Shown here: piece by piece, positions 11,083 through 23,279 of the stretch
Layout of the letters: every line of letters starts with the position of its first letter
Numbering within the stretch: the first letter of the stretch is position 1
Assembly (NCBI RefSeq): GCF_020379485.1
Contig: NC_063450.1
Coordinates: forward strand, 24,714,137 to 24,778,136
Direction: 5' to 3'
DNA: 64,000 bases
Source: Brassica napus
Lineage: Eukaryota > Streptophyta > Magnoliopsida > Brassicales > Brassicaceae
The notes under the pieces: model-generated
Seen by the model: the letters and a program-made list of their open reading frames with translations, nothing else
Told to the model about the DNA's origin: nothing
Database searches by the model: none
Made by a program: the position numbers and the translations under genes

Positions 11083-12901
11083 GATAGAGATGAGTCTCTT
11101 GGGTAAGCTTTGTGGTGGTAAATTTACTGGAAAGCAGGGTTCTGTGACACGCCGGAGTGGATAAGAAGCCTAGAGTTCTAAAAAAGCCCGGACTCGCTCG
11201 TTCTTAGACTATGGCAGGTGCATTTAACAAGGTAGATCAGATTATAATAAATTGGGCTATTTTATGCGTCTGGTGGTTTGTGTTTTTTCCTTTCCCGTCA
11301 AATTGGCAATATCGAGTTTACCCACCAACCTCAAAACCATGTTCTTGTGTAAAATCATGTTTTTTGCCCAGAACATAAATTTGTGTGTTTCCCACCAAAA
11401 TCTCAGTATCGTGTTTCTCATCCTAAAATTGCTAAACCATGTTTTTTTTTGCCAGAATCGTAAAAATCGTATTATCTTCCAAAATAGTAAGATTGTTTTT
11501 ACTCTTCAAAACCGTTAAACCTTGTTTTATTGAAATCTAAACAAAATCTTATGCTTAACCAAAAATAATAATAAATTTGTAACTTAATAAATATTTAAAT
11601 TTAAAATCATTTTTATGTTTGACCATTATAATCATTACCTCATTAACTTATATAATAATATCACAAATTATATTTATATCCAAAACTATATAATTTTTTT
11701 AATATAAATTATGCCAGTTTTTGTTTTCATGACATTTACATCCAACTTAGTTTTGCATGATTGTTTCTCCTGCAAAACAAATGGTTTCTTATAAATTTTC
11801 ATAATTTTGTATCTAGATACATAACAAAGAATAAAATCTCTCATAAATAATCTTAAATGTGATCAAATGATTTACTACATCATGTTTCATTTGTTGCAAA
11901 GTAAAGTCTATATCAGTCGCATCATTTAACATATCAAATCGTAGTTTCAAATTACTTTCCCTCAAATTATTCATATTCATTTCATTATTGTTTTATAAGT
12001 TACAAACGTCCATGTCTCTTTTCATTCCGCTTAAATATCATCCACTATAAACAAAAAAATAACAAGTTGTATGAGTATCAATATGAAAGAATGAAATCTA
12101 CTTTGTGGGTTTGATGATTTTAAAAAAAATTGGTCAACCAAAAAAGTTCTAACCAAGTTTCTTCAAATCAGATTATGTCTTTGGACGGTTGTTTTCTGTT
12201 CTTCGAATGTAATAACATGAATTTGTCACATACTAGCTATAATTGTTTGAAGTACAATTGTAATAGGAACAATTGCAACAACATTCTAATTGGCAAAGCT
12301 ATTAAGAACTCTGCACGTAAAATTATATATATTTAAACATCATTGAAGGAAATCAGCTAGAAAATGATCCTTTAGATGGTTAAGAATATTATTGTTAACT
12401 GCTTTGATCTGAAATCTAGCTTAGGTTTTAAACTTGAAACATAATTAAGAATGAAAATAAAAAATATACTTTACAGAAACTGAAGATTGGGAATTTTTCT
12501 CATAAGAATCCAACTTAAGAAATAAGATACATTAACAAAAAAAAAATTATGCACTTAAAGTAAAGTACAATAGATTAACTTTGATGTAAGAAATTAGTTA
12601 CATTAATAAAATCTAAAACAACTTGGTTATAGCAAGAACAATTATGAAAATACCTAAAATATAAGAAATAAATATCCAATAATTTTCCAACGTCATTATA
12701 AAATACATAAGCTTTGAAAAATATGTGAAAATAAATGTATCAACAAATTAAAATAACAAATTAAAATACACAAACACAAAAATATAATTGCAACACATAT
12801 ATAACTGTTGACACAAACAACCTTCACCCAAAAGCACATAGACATAATATTATCAACTGCGAAATACAAAGACTTAACCAACATAACTTACCAGATAACC
12901 A
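11083..12901. other. Decayed repeat DNA 3' of MS5 copy B
   Basis: The first 200 bases are copy B's 3' flank. From about 11270 to 11520 there is a chain of short related phrases (aaaccatgttttttgcc, aaaatcgtattatc and similar), a pattern common inside Brassicaceae Helitrons. Beyond that it is AT-rich with no coding signal. It probably belongs to the Helitron whose 3' terminus lies at 12931, but I could not find its 5' end. Confidence 0.4.
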
Positions 12902-12931
12902 CCCGCGCTGAAAACGCGGGAACACCCCTAG
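12902..12931 (+). mobile_element. Helitron 3' terminus
   Basis: A 19-base hairpin, cccgcgctgaaaacgcggg, followed by 7 bases and CTAG at 12928-12931, a standard Helitron 3' end on the plus strand. The next base is C rather than the expected T, so the target base has mutated or the end is shifted. The 5' end is not identified. Confidence 0.5.
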
Positions 12932-13699
12932 CTGATTAAAGAAACAAAAAGAAAAAGAGAAGGATTTCCACGTTACGGAAAATAAATGGTAAAACCAAAA
13001 GATGTCAGCTTCGTCTATTCCAGATTTAACTTGAGTAATCTTGTTATTCTTCTCTTGTACACAAGCACATAAAAATTAAATCAAACCTCTACTCTGGTTT
13101 ATAACACCACAAGACGTCATGAAGGTGAACATGTCTATGCATAATAACTCCAAGGAAGACAGTGATCCGTACTAGAATAAGAACCAACTGAATAAAACCT
13201 ATGCAGGCTATGCAGATAGCTAGCTACATTATTATTATCTTTAAGCTAATAAAAGCTTTCATCTTCGGTCCCCCAAACTATGTATTCAAATCCAAGCAAT
13301 GAGATAACATCATATACAACAGAAAAAAATCGACATTTAGGTATTTATACGCACAATACCGTCTCAAATTATTTATGTACCCTGTTCAAAAAAATATTGA
13401 TCGTATATTTAACTATGTAACATAGTATTCTTAAAAGTTGATAGCCCTATTTGTATTTATTTGACGTCCTTTTGAAATTATAAGCTCTAATTTGGTAGTA
13501 TATTTAAAAATTATTTTTTAAACCATAATTTGTGTATTTATCTTCAAAATCTTCTTAATTTTCTTCATTTTTAGATTTGGGCCTTCTTCGACCGCCTCAT
13601 GCTATTAGACGGCCATGTATATGCAGGAAAACAGAGATTGGGTTACTATGATCAAGGTAATGCTAACTTTTTTGTGCAATACACAAAATCACATCTATT

Positions 13700-13945
13700 T
13701 AAAGTTTTATACACAATGAGAAAAACTTGTGTGCTTCCTCGATCACTTTCAAGTCTAAACATGGGAAATTTTGTTCAAAAAGAAACTCGGAGAATCTCAA
13801 ATCCCAAACAAAGCCAAATTTCTTGTTTCAGAAAACATAATTTTTAAAATAAATATAAACCTGTTTTATGCATCTAACTGCTCTGGCAAGACCTATCTTT
13901 TGTTTTGCTTTTGACTCTGGATCATGAAAATAAATACTCAAATCC
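13700..13945 (+). repeat. Duplicate of the AP-1 gamma 3' flank
   Basis: Matches 26440-26690, the DNA just 3' of the gamma-adaptin stop codon, in the same orientation and with only scattered differences. Shared phrases include cctcgatcactt and ctcaaatcccaaacaaagcc. The match stops just short of the terminal coding exon. It contains no gene. Region 12932-13700 and 13945-14091 otherwise show only AT-rich DNA. Confidence 0.75.
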
Positions 13946-14255
13946 ACGTAAATATTTTGAAAATGTGACTATTATTGTTGAATATATATAATATGGAGTG
14001 ATTTCAAAAGTATTTTACAACGTTTTCTCTTTAGAATGATCTTATATCTTTTCGGATTTTCCCATTCTTTACCCTTCTCCGCCTTCTTTCACAACAGGTC
14101 AGTGGCGGAGCTAGGTCTAAATTTTATATGGGTCACAATTTATTTATTATAGACAAAATATACTTATATGAAACTTGAACCCATGACATGTGGGTCAACA
14201 AGAACATTTTTAACCAGTTCAACACAACTACAACATTAAAAATAAACCTAAAAAC

Positions 14256-14397
14256 GGTTATAAACCAGATTGTGGATGCCTCGTAACCAAAAGATTATGA
14301 TTTGTAATCTTTTCATTTATTTATGACGGTGTAATCTCCTATATAAGGAACCTCTATGTTATGAATAAAGATAGATTTTTCCATTACTTTTATAACA
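14256..14397 (+). repeat. 5' LTR of copia element 2
   Basis: 142 bp, ending TTATAACA. It pairs with the 3' LTR with moderate divergence (for example catttattt versus catttatct and ggaacctc versus ggaattct). It contains cctatataagg as a probable TATA box. The first base is G where the 3' LTR has the canonical T. Confidence 0.9.
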
Positions 14398-15368
14398 CGT
14401 TATCAGCACGATTGATCTCTAAAACCTTAAGCTAAAATATCGACCATAAACCCTAAATCTCTCTCCATTGCTAAAACCCTAACATCTATCGATCACCTCT
14501 CTTTGATCATGACCATGATCTGTATTCGACCACTGATCTCAACAAGATCGATCTATGGACTGATCTCTGCAAGTTTCAGTACGCCTCAACTATTCCAGGT
14601 TGTACGATCAGCCTGTTCTAGTCCGTGATCAAACTGTTCCAGATCTATGAGTTCTTTGACTGCAAGTACCAGCTCGCGTACCAACGATCCCGATCAGCTC
14701 AACCTAAGCTAAGTTTTTGATCTCTATCTGAATCTCCATCGATCTCTTTCTCTCGATAAACCCTAATCACTTTCGATCTCAACTTGTACCCGATCTCAGC
14801 TCGCGGACTGCAAGGAAACAGTTTGGACCAGTCCGTGTAAGGTTCCAGTTTGTACCAGTCCACGTAAGCTCATTCTCTTGGTGGTCCATTCAACCCATCA
14901 AATGTTTAAGGTATACCTAAACTCTAAGAACCAAGAATCAAATGAACTAATGTTCAAAGTGAAACCCTAAAATCTGTAAACCCTAAATTATGTGTGCATG
15001 GATTGTTTTATTTGTTTGATTGAATGTTTCTTTGAGGTTTAAATCCGTGTGAGTTAGGATTGATAGTTTTTATAACCTGATTGAATGATTTGAAGTTTAA
15101 TATTGCATGTTAGAATCTGTTATAATATAAACCCTAATTCGAATTGATAACCCCTAAAATAGAATCCTTGTATTGCATAATCCGAATTGAATGTTTTGAG
15201 GTTTCATGTTATATTAGGTTGATAGTTTCATGATGTAATCAACTGTTCTGAGGTTTAAGATTATTTGCTAGAAGCTGACTGATTGATAAAACCCTAATTT
15301 TGAATTGAAACCCTAAACCCCAATTTGCGTATTCCTAAAATCAGATTGCTTGATTCCATCTTGCTAAT

Positions 15369-15487
15369 ATCAGCCTTGAAACTGATAAATATCAGCCTTG
15401 AAACTGATAAATATCAGCCTTGAAACTGATAAATATCAGCCTTGAAACTGATTAATAAAATTGATAGAATCAGCCTTGAAACTGATT
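15369..15487 (+). repeat. 22-bp tandem repeat in the copia 2 leader
   Basis: Four head-to-tail copies start at 15369, 15391, 15413 and 15435, each built on atcagccttgaaactgat plus aaat, with a fifth separated copy at about 15469. The motif gaaactgat recurs singly elsewhere in the leader. Nothing suggests coding. Confidence 0.85.
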
Positions 15488-16148
15488 GTTTTGGTTTTCA
15501 TGATTGAATCCCTATTTTTGGATCGAAACCCTAAATTGTGTAATGCTTGAATCCGTTTGATTATTTTTGATTATTGATCCAATTGCTAGTCTTGATAAAA
15601 CCTAATTAAATCTGATTGTTAGTCTAGCTAAATCTCATACCTGAAACTGATTGATTAATTGCTAAACCTTGATTGAATGTTTTAATATTACCCTTGCACA
15701 TATAGAATCCGATTGCTAAGATTGAGTGCATCATATCTATTTGGCCGTGTGGCCAGTTTGCATCATATATCATCCTGGCCAACATGTTTATGTTATGCGC
15801 ATGATCTGATTATTATCACCAATGCATGATCTGATTGTTTTAAATTGAGGTTCCATAATTCCACTCCTGTACATATATAATTAGTATGCTAGGTTTGCAT
15901 TATAACCATATGGCCGCATGAAAACATATAGAAATTGCTTGTTTGGTAGATACCCTTGCTTGATAAATCTGTGTGACGTATTATGCATCATATATCACTT
16001 TGGCCGTGTGACCTTATTGCATTATATCACCTTTGGCAGTGTGGCTTGTTTGCTTATTAGAAATGTATTGACTTGACGGCATGCCTTGATTATGGTCGTA
16101 TGTTAAATATTTTATGAGATCTAGAATTGATTGATATATGATTTGAGA

Positions 16149-16986
16149 TGTCGAAAATCAACTTGGATTTTGCTGCCCTAAATCTCTCAGGAGATAATTA
16201 TTTGAAATGGGCACTGGATACTGAGTTTATCATAAAGTCAAAGGACTTGGAGAATGAATCACAAAAGACGATAATGCCAAATGAGAAAGATTGATACATG
16301 AAAATATTAATTATTAGCCATCATCTTATTAAAAGACTCAAAGATCAGTATCTGACTATAGAGAATCCTCTAGACCTTTGGACAGAGTTAAAAAAAAGAT
16401 CGAGATATGATCACCAAAGAACATTGTTACAAAGGCCCTATTTGATTGGAGGAATCCCAAAATCCAGGACTATAAGTCCGTGGATGAGTCTATTGCTAGC
16501 TTGGCAAAATAATAGATTACTGATGAGAAACAGTGAATTGAGACCTCCTTGATTAACCCCATTACCAATAAGGCCGCAGAAAAGAAAAAAAAGGTAACCA
16601 CGTCCAAAATGATAGACCACACGGCCATGGCCATGGAGGGTGGAAAGGACGTGGCCATGGCCACTATAACACATTTGGCCGTGGGAATCACTATGGCAGA
16701 GGCCGTGGGTATCAACCCAATTTAAACCATGGTCAAGGCAGTGGCCGTGGTATATCCTTTAAACCACAAAACTCGACCAAATCAGTGTGCCATAGATGTG
16801 GAATGGGGAACCATTGGGCAAAGATATGAAGGACTCCCAAACATTTTTGTGATCTCTATCAAAAAGAGTCTGAAAGGGAAGAATCCTGAAACCCACTTGG
16901 TCTATAAAGATGGCGAAAATAATTTCAAACATGATCAAGATGATCTTATGGAATATGAAACTTATGATTGCCTAAAAGAATCAAGT
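16149..16986 (+). pseudogene. copia element 2 gag relic
   Basis: Opens ATG at 16149 with a gag-like start (LSGDNYLKWAL) and stops at 16292-16294. Further gag fragments follow in shifting frames: a Gly/Arg-rich tract about 16620-16760 and a zinc-knuckle relic CHRCGMGNHWAKI at about 16787-16826, whose last Cys codon has become TGA. It aligns in order with gag of element 1. Not functional. Confidence 0.8.
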
Positions 16987-17109
16987 TGATAATCTGATTT
17001 CGACATCAAACTTGTGTGATTGCTTTGCTTGTATGCTTTCTCTGATTTTTATCTCCTTGAATTTATTTCTATTACATTGTCTGCCTAGATTAAATGAATG
17101 AATGATTTT

Positions 17110-19800
17110 TTCTATATGAGTACACTGAAAAATGCCAATATAAGTACTAAAGCAGGTATCACCAGTCTGAAAGAAGACTATGGCTAGACTAATATAATAT
17201 TGCTTAAGGGTATGCATCTAGAAATCAGTGATGCCTTATATTCACCCAGCTCTAAGAGCAAGAGCAGCCTATTGAGTTTCAAAGATATAAGAATGAATGG
17301 TTTCCATATTGAAACAATGGGTGAAGGAAACAAAGAGTTCCTTCAGATATATGTATAAAATCGCCCAAGGCCATAATAAGTCCTAAAGACTATACATGCA
17401 TTCTCTACTGACCTAAACTATGCATAGATCACTATGATAGAGGCTAAAAGCCTGCAAAAATATACACTTTATGGCACGACCGGATTGGCCATCCTGGTCC
17501 AAACATGATGCAAAAATTGATATTCAAAAGGCACACATTAAAAGATAAGAAGAGTTATCCCAAAGAATCTCACGTGTGTAGCATGTACACAAGGAAAACT
17601 CATTAGGCCATCACCAGTAAAACGGCTACGAGTCCCTTTTTCATAATAAAGACTATATGTCTAGATAATACTGGTGAATACATGTCCCAAACGTTTAAAT
17701 GATTATGGTATGTCCTTGGGGGTAAGTGTGGAGAACTCTGTGATACTTGGTAGAAATCTTTTAAAACGCAAATAGCTGATTGATAGACCATAACTTATGA
17801 GGTCAAAACTCCGGTTCACAGCTTGGGCCACACGAAATTTACATGCACCTAAGTTAATACGCATCAGGCCATTTAGTGAGCATAGATATCCCCTATCACA
17901 ATTATTAACGAGTCAAGAGCCAGACATACCCCATCATAAGACATTTGGATGTGATGTCTATGTACTAATTGCTCCACCACAGAGAACTAAGATGAGACCT
18001 CAAAAGGAGGATGGAGATATATGTTGGATATGATTCTCCCACAATAATAAAGTACCTTGAGCCAACTATGGGTGATTATATTTGAAGCCAGGTACACAGA
18101 TTATTTTAAGACCATGAGGAGAAAAATAATAAAGATGGTAAAAGAATGGTAAAAGAAATAGAATAGAATCAACCATCAATGTCTTGGCAAGATCCTCGGA
18201 CTAAAGAATGTGAAATAGACCTCCAAAGATTATACATTTACAGAGCTAGCTAATCAAATGCCAGACACATTTGCTGACCCGAAAAAGAATGACTAAGTCA
18301 TATATAAACCAGCTTGTAAAGCACCAACGAATTTGATGTCCAAGAAGAGACACAGTCAAGTTGCTACAGAGTCTAGACAACGTATGAAACGTGGTACACC
18401 AATAGGTTTCAAAGATAAGAATCCTCGAAAACAAAAGAAAGGTGAAGAGAATGATAATCAAAATCCAAATCCGAGGTTACTAAGGAAACCATCCCAGACA
18501 TGGAGATAAGGCCGGCCGGCTCTAAGGTACAAGTACCAAACAATGTAGCTTGGGACGCCAAGCTGCAAAGTATTAAAGGTCCTGATAATAATGAATCTCA
18601 ATCGATTATATCATGTCTGGAACATAATGGAACCAATAAGGAATGTCGACATAAGATGATTTATTTGCATACAAGGTAGCACTTGAATTTATGAATATAA
18701 GCGAGGATCATGAACCCACGTCAATATAAGAGTGCGCACTCGTAGAAAAGATTGGATTGAATGGAAACATGGGGTTAAATAATTTAAAGAAGAAAGACGT
18801 ATTTGGCCATATGATTAAGACACCATATGATGTTAAAACCAGTGGATATAAATGGGTCTTGTGAGGAATAGATATCGTGAGATATAAAGCTGATGTTGCA
18901 CAAGGATTCTCACAAATACCAGTAATAGATTATAAGGAGACATACTCTCATGCGGTGGATGCAACTACTTTTAGATTTCTCATAAGTCTGGCTATATAAG
19001 AGAGAAAATTAGACTTGCAGAAAGTTGATGTAGTGACTGCATATTTATATGGTCCACTGGATAATGAAAGTACTAGAGGGTATTGAGCTGAAAGTACAGC
19101 AAGTTCTCGAGAACAATATTGATAATCATCAAAGTATATGATCTGAATATCCTAAGAACCTCTGGATACAATTTCCAAAACAGTTGAATATCTCAAGAAA
19201 GAGTTTGAGATGAAAATTTGGAAAACAAAGTTTTGTTTGGGATTACAGCTTGAGTACATTAACAATGAAATCCTTGTGTATCAAATAGTATATACAGAAA
19301 AGGGTACTCGAGAGATCTAATATGGACCAATCTCACCCATTATCTTGTACATGGGGTGAGATCACTTGTTTTGGACACTGATCCATTCAGTCCAAAGGTG
19401 GACGATAAAGAAGTCCATTTAGTCCTGAGATGGACGATGCAGAAGTCTTGTTTTAGACACTGATCTGATTGGTCCATAAGAAAGACGATGAAGAAGCATT
19501 TGATTTTGGTTTATTTTATACTAATCAGCCCAAAGAGGAGTTATTTGGTTTTGTTGATTTGTTTTCAGACATGTTATGTTTTACACATGTTATGTTTTAC
19601 ACGCATATCACAACAACATCATCCAAGATTTTGTGTGTGTGTATTTGAGGTCGATGACTCAATATCTTCGATCAGATTGTGGCATGGCCGATGGTAAAGA
19701 AGAACCAACTATCATGTTCGAGGACAAAGCATATTCTGCCCAAGATCTTCATCACCCACGGATTGCAGAAAATTGGAGAGGTCTAAGGGACCTTCAGTAA
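17110..19800 (+). pseudogene. copia element 2 pol relic
   Basis: Fragments in the correct order but many frames: integrase zinc region (WHDRIGHPG, about 17470), integrase C-terminal block with the family phrase APPQRTKM (about 17970-18000), RT fragments (GYKWV about 18848, AQGFSQIP about 18900, DVVTAYLYGPLDN about 19027) and weak RNase H-like traces to about 19800. RT is also internally deleted: the catalytic YVDD block is reduced to a short trace near 19130-19150. Confidence 0.8.
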
Positions 19801-19945
19801 TGTCCAAATCAGGGGGAGTAATGTGTGTTGTACTTTTTTTCCTTCACCATGGTTTTGTCACAATTGGGTTTTTCTGTTAAAGTTTTAATGAGGCAACATT
19901 AAAGCACATTACAAGCTCTAAATGGTTATGGCATCTAAGGGGGAG

Positions 19946-20086
19946 TGTTATGAACCAGATTGTGGATGGCTCATAACCAAGAGATTATGTTTTGTAATTT
20001 TTCCATTTATCTATGAAGGTGTAATCTCCTATATAAGGAATTCTATCAAATGAATCAAAATAGACTTTTCCATTACTTTTATAACA
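19946..20086 (+). repeat. 3' LTR of copia element 2
   Basis: 141 bp beginning TGTTATGAACCAGATTG after the polypurine tract and ending TTATAACA. Flanked by the aaaac target duplication. Confidence 0.9.
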
Positions 20087-20653
20087 AAAACTAATATTTA
20101 TAGTTTTCACATGGGTCAGTTGACCACCTCCTCGGCCACTGCAACAGGTCATGAAATAAAAAAGTAGATGGCTAGGCTGAGATAAACTTTGAACAAAATT
20201 TTGTTCTCCTGTACCCGTACCCGGCCCAGACAAACATGAAAATACAACATTGATAGAGAAACATAGACATATCCCTCATCACCTCGATAAACACCATTGC
20301 TCATTTTACACACTGCCATGAGTTATTACTTGATTTCTCACTTGTGTATACATCAAGCTACTCACTAGGCCAGTGGCCACATGCCGATAAAAAGATGATA
20401 CATTTGATCATTATTTCACATGTGAACTTCCATGAAAATATCTTCACGAAATTTCTTAACCCATATAAGAAAAATTTAGTAAATAGAATGTTAACTATAG
20501 TCACATAAGTTTAAACTTTTTGTGTTTAATTAGAATGTTAACCTTTTTATCATCTTCCAAGTCATCATAGTGATTTTGTTATTAACATGTAAGCTAAATT
20601 CCCCAATTTGATTATCAAGTTGTGATTTTGATATATCTACAAGAGACAAATCT

Positions 20654-20835
20654 AAGACTTGTTTAGTTTGCAGATTATTTCAAATTTTGGGCAATCAAGA
20701 GAATATTTTAGAAGAGATTTCAGCCTATTACGCCTATTTTGTCTTTCTCTTTCTCTGAACTATTAAGAGTTGTGGGGACAGAGAATTTCCAATGTTTACT
20801 ATGAACTTGATTATCTTTACCTAGTTTTCTTTTGA
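20654..20835 (+). repeat. Partial copy of the 0.6-kb repeat flanking MS5 copy C
   Basis: Shares atttcagcctattacgcct and neighbouring DNA with the last 180 bp of the two longer copies at 20919-21511 and 22681-23279. Its right flank (attatctttacctagtt) also matches the right flank of the 22681 copy. No coding signal. The stretch 20150-20650 shows only AT-rich unique-looking DNA. Confidence 0.7.
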
Positions 20836-20918
20836 AAGAACCTTGTTGAGGTGTCTAGCCACTAGACTATGATATTACATTGGTTTTTGTTAGAAATTAA
20901 TTATATCTTAGAGATCAT

Positions 20919-21511
20919 ACTAGTTCTTTAAAAGCTTCATTTTATCTATCAGCTCAATTGTTTACTAAATATAAACAAAACTCATTTATTTGGCATGAAA
21001 AAGCTCACATCAAACATGGTACCATCCAAAACAACATGTGAATCAATTGAACAGTTAGAAAATGTCAACTTTTTGCTACATGTTTCAGATACGCTTCATG
21101 TAGATGAGTTGATAAGTTGCATGCACATGATGATTCCATTCTACACGGTATGGAGTCGAATTGTATTGGTTGTCAAATTGTTTGTAGCCCATAAATCTTT
21201 TCTACTTTGTTCTCTTATGAACAAAGAGGTGTTCAAAGTAGTGTGGTTCTTGATTCCATGAACTGTCGTATCTTGCATCATTTTGATAAGGTTTTTTTCT
21301 TACTTTATGTTAAAACTGTTACGTTTTGAGTATCAAACAATGTTCTTTAATGACCGTTTCTTTAGTTTGCAGATTAGGTCAAATTTTGGGCAATCCAAAG
21401 AATCATTGGAAGAATTTTCAGCCTATTACGCCTCTTTGTACTCTTAAAGAAAAAATAAAACCTTATGATGAGTCATGGGGACATAGAATTCACAATGTTT
21501 ACTATGAATTT
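20919..21511 (+). repeat. 0.6-kb direct repeat, left of MS5 copy C
   Basis: Near-identical to 22681-23279 (start actagttctttaaaagctt, end tgtttactatgaattt). It runs directly into intron 1 of MS5 copy C, replacing that copy's exon 1. The longest frame (20995-21261) is not kept in the sister repeat, so I do not call a gene. Confidence 0.88.
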
Positions 21512-21573
21512 GTTTATGGATTGATTCTAGTCGATTGTTGTTTATGGACTGATTATTATGGTGATGGTTTAAG

Positions 21574-22601
21574 GTTTTGATCTCGAGAATGTTTCAATTC
21601 CATCATATATGTGTGGAACACCAATTTGTGTAATGAGAACTTTTGAAGGCCATGATGGTCGTTATCCTTATCGTGATTTGGTGAAGAGTTATTGTATGGT
21701 GGGACTGCAACGTCATAATATAAAGCAAGCAACTAAATATATTTTATTTCATTCTAGTTGGTGTTTAATTTGTTACCTCTTTCACTCCATTTCCTTTATT
21801 CATCTGTCAGGGGAAAAGCTACCATATGTCTTCTCTAATCAAATTCAACATGACGACGAACTGTGTGAGCTCGTACTACTTGACCTTGCTTGCAACGATC
21901 CATATATTAGTCCATCGGATAAGACCTTTCAGGTTCGAATTGATGAAAAATCTTTTGGGCGTTTAGATTTTACTTGCGCTGTTGCTAGGCTCAAAGAAGA
22001 AGCTAAAGTTGAAGGTGACTCAGCCAGAGAGCCATTCATGCCACACTATCATAGTAATCCAGAGGCCAGCGTTCCCTTCGTAGGTGAATTGCCTCTCTGG
22101 CCATCGGCTGCTGATTTAAATGATGAAAGCCGATTTTACATGGTAAGCTTAACTTTTGTTTTGCACATTATCATCTTGTTGATTTTTGCAGGTTAATCGA
22201 TCTGAGTGGGAAGCCACTGGCTGGATTTTTATGCATTTGGTACTTGTCATTTATTCACATGATAAGCTTATCGTAACGGTAAGTTTTGCATATCAGTTAA
22301 TGATATTTCATGAGTGTCATTGTTTGTTGTTCATAATAATAACTAATACCAATACTGTTGTTTGTTGCTGCTCCGGAGGGACAGAGACTATCAGTCCAAG
22401 TTAAAGATTGTTAATGTGGTCATAGAAACTAGTGCTGATGATTCGGAGCCGTAGAAAGAGAGACTCAAGGCCAAAAGTGCACATGTTTACATAACCTTCA
22501 AGGGCTTGGCTGAGCCTCAAGCTCATCGACAGAGTTTTGAATTTGGTGAACATGTTGAGCGGCGAGCTATATTTAGAAGAGTCATCTGTGAGAGTACATG
22601 A
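21574..22601 (+). pseudogene. MS5/UPF0725 family copy C, exon 1 missing
   Basis: Exons 2-5 of the family: exon 2 from 21574, exon 3 21811-22142, exon 4 22192-22278, exon 5 22377-22601. Exon 1 is absent. The exon 2 donor is lost (AAG followed by ca, where copy D has gt), so the longest frame (21609-22196) reads straight through intron 2. Exon 3 has a one-base deletion in the AHDP codons, exon 5 has an in-frame TAG where copy B has TCG, and the exon 5 acceptor is cgg as in copy B. It is closest to copy B: same fused exon 3 and same acceptor change. Clearly non-functional. Confidence 0.8.
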
Positions 22602-22680
22602 GAGATGCGCCTCTTGGGTAGGCTTTGTGGTGGTAAAAAGCAGTGTTCTGGTGACACGCGGGAGTGGAGAAGAAGCCCAA

Positions 22681-23279
22681 ACTAGTTCTTTAAAAGCTTC
22701 ATTTTATATATCAGCTCAATTTTTTACTAAATACAAACAAAACTCATTCATTTGGCATGAAAAAGCTCACATCAAACATGGTAGCATCCAAAACAACTTG
22801 TAAATCAATTGAACCGTTAGAAAATGTCAACTTTTTGCTACATGTTTCAGATACGCTTCATGTAGATGAGTTGATAAGTTGCATGCACATGATGGTTCCA
22901 TTCTACACGGTATGGAATTGAATTGTATTGGATGTCAAATTGTTTGTGACCCATAAATATTTTCTAACTTTGATCTCTTATGAACAAAGAGGTGTTCAAA
23001 GTAGCGTGGTTCTTGATTCCGTGAACTGCCGTATCTTGCCTCATTTTGATAAGGTATTTTTTCCTTACTTTATGTTAAAATTGTTACGTTTTGAGCATCA
23101 AACAATGTTCTTTAATGATCGTTTCTTTAGTTTGCAGATTAGGTCAAATTTTGGGCAATTCAAAGAATCATTGGAAGAATTTTCAGCCTATTACGCCTCT
23201 TTGTCTTACTCTTAAAGAAAAAATAAAACCTTATGATGAGTGATGGGGACATATAATTCACAATGTTTACTATGAATTT
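22681..23279 (+). repeat. 0.6-kb direct repeat, right of MS5 copy C
   Basis: Second copy of the 20919-21511 repeat, starting immediately after the 3' flank of MS5 copy C. Differences are scattered substitutions and small indels. Confidence 0.88.

Larger units (their letters stand above)
14256..20086 (+). mobile_element. Ty1/copia element 2, complete ends, heavily decayed
   Basis: 5831 bp bounded by short LTRs (14256-14397 and 19946-20086) and a perfect 5-bp target duplication aaaac (14251-14255 and 20087-20091). A primer-binding-like cgttatcagcacg follows the 5' LTR at 14398-14410, and a polypurine tract (aaggggga) precedes the 3' LTR. It has an unusually long leader of about 1.7 kb before gag. 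Coding parts match element 1's family (shared PPQRTKM block in integrase) but are full of stops and indels, so this is an old relative of element 1. Confidence 0.92.
14100..20141. mobile_element. Small hAT-like element split by a copia insertion
   Basis: Terminal inverted repeats cagtggcgga (14100) and tcggccactg (ending 20141), flanked by a perfect 8-bp target duplication caacaggt (14092-14099 and 20142-20149). TIR plus 8-bp duplication indicates hAT. Removing the 5.8-kb copia element inside leaves only about 200 bp, so this is a MITE-size non-autonomous element. Confidence 0.8.

Noticed and set aside
15369..15487. Regular 22-bp repeats suggestive of a CRISPR array
   Set aside because: Copies are head to tail with no spacers and lie in a plant retrotransposon leader.
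20995..21261. 88-codon frame as a possible gene
   Set aside because: Its sister repeat at 22681-23279 does not keep the frame.
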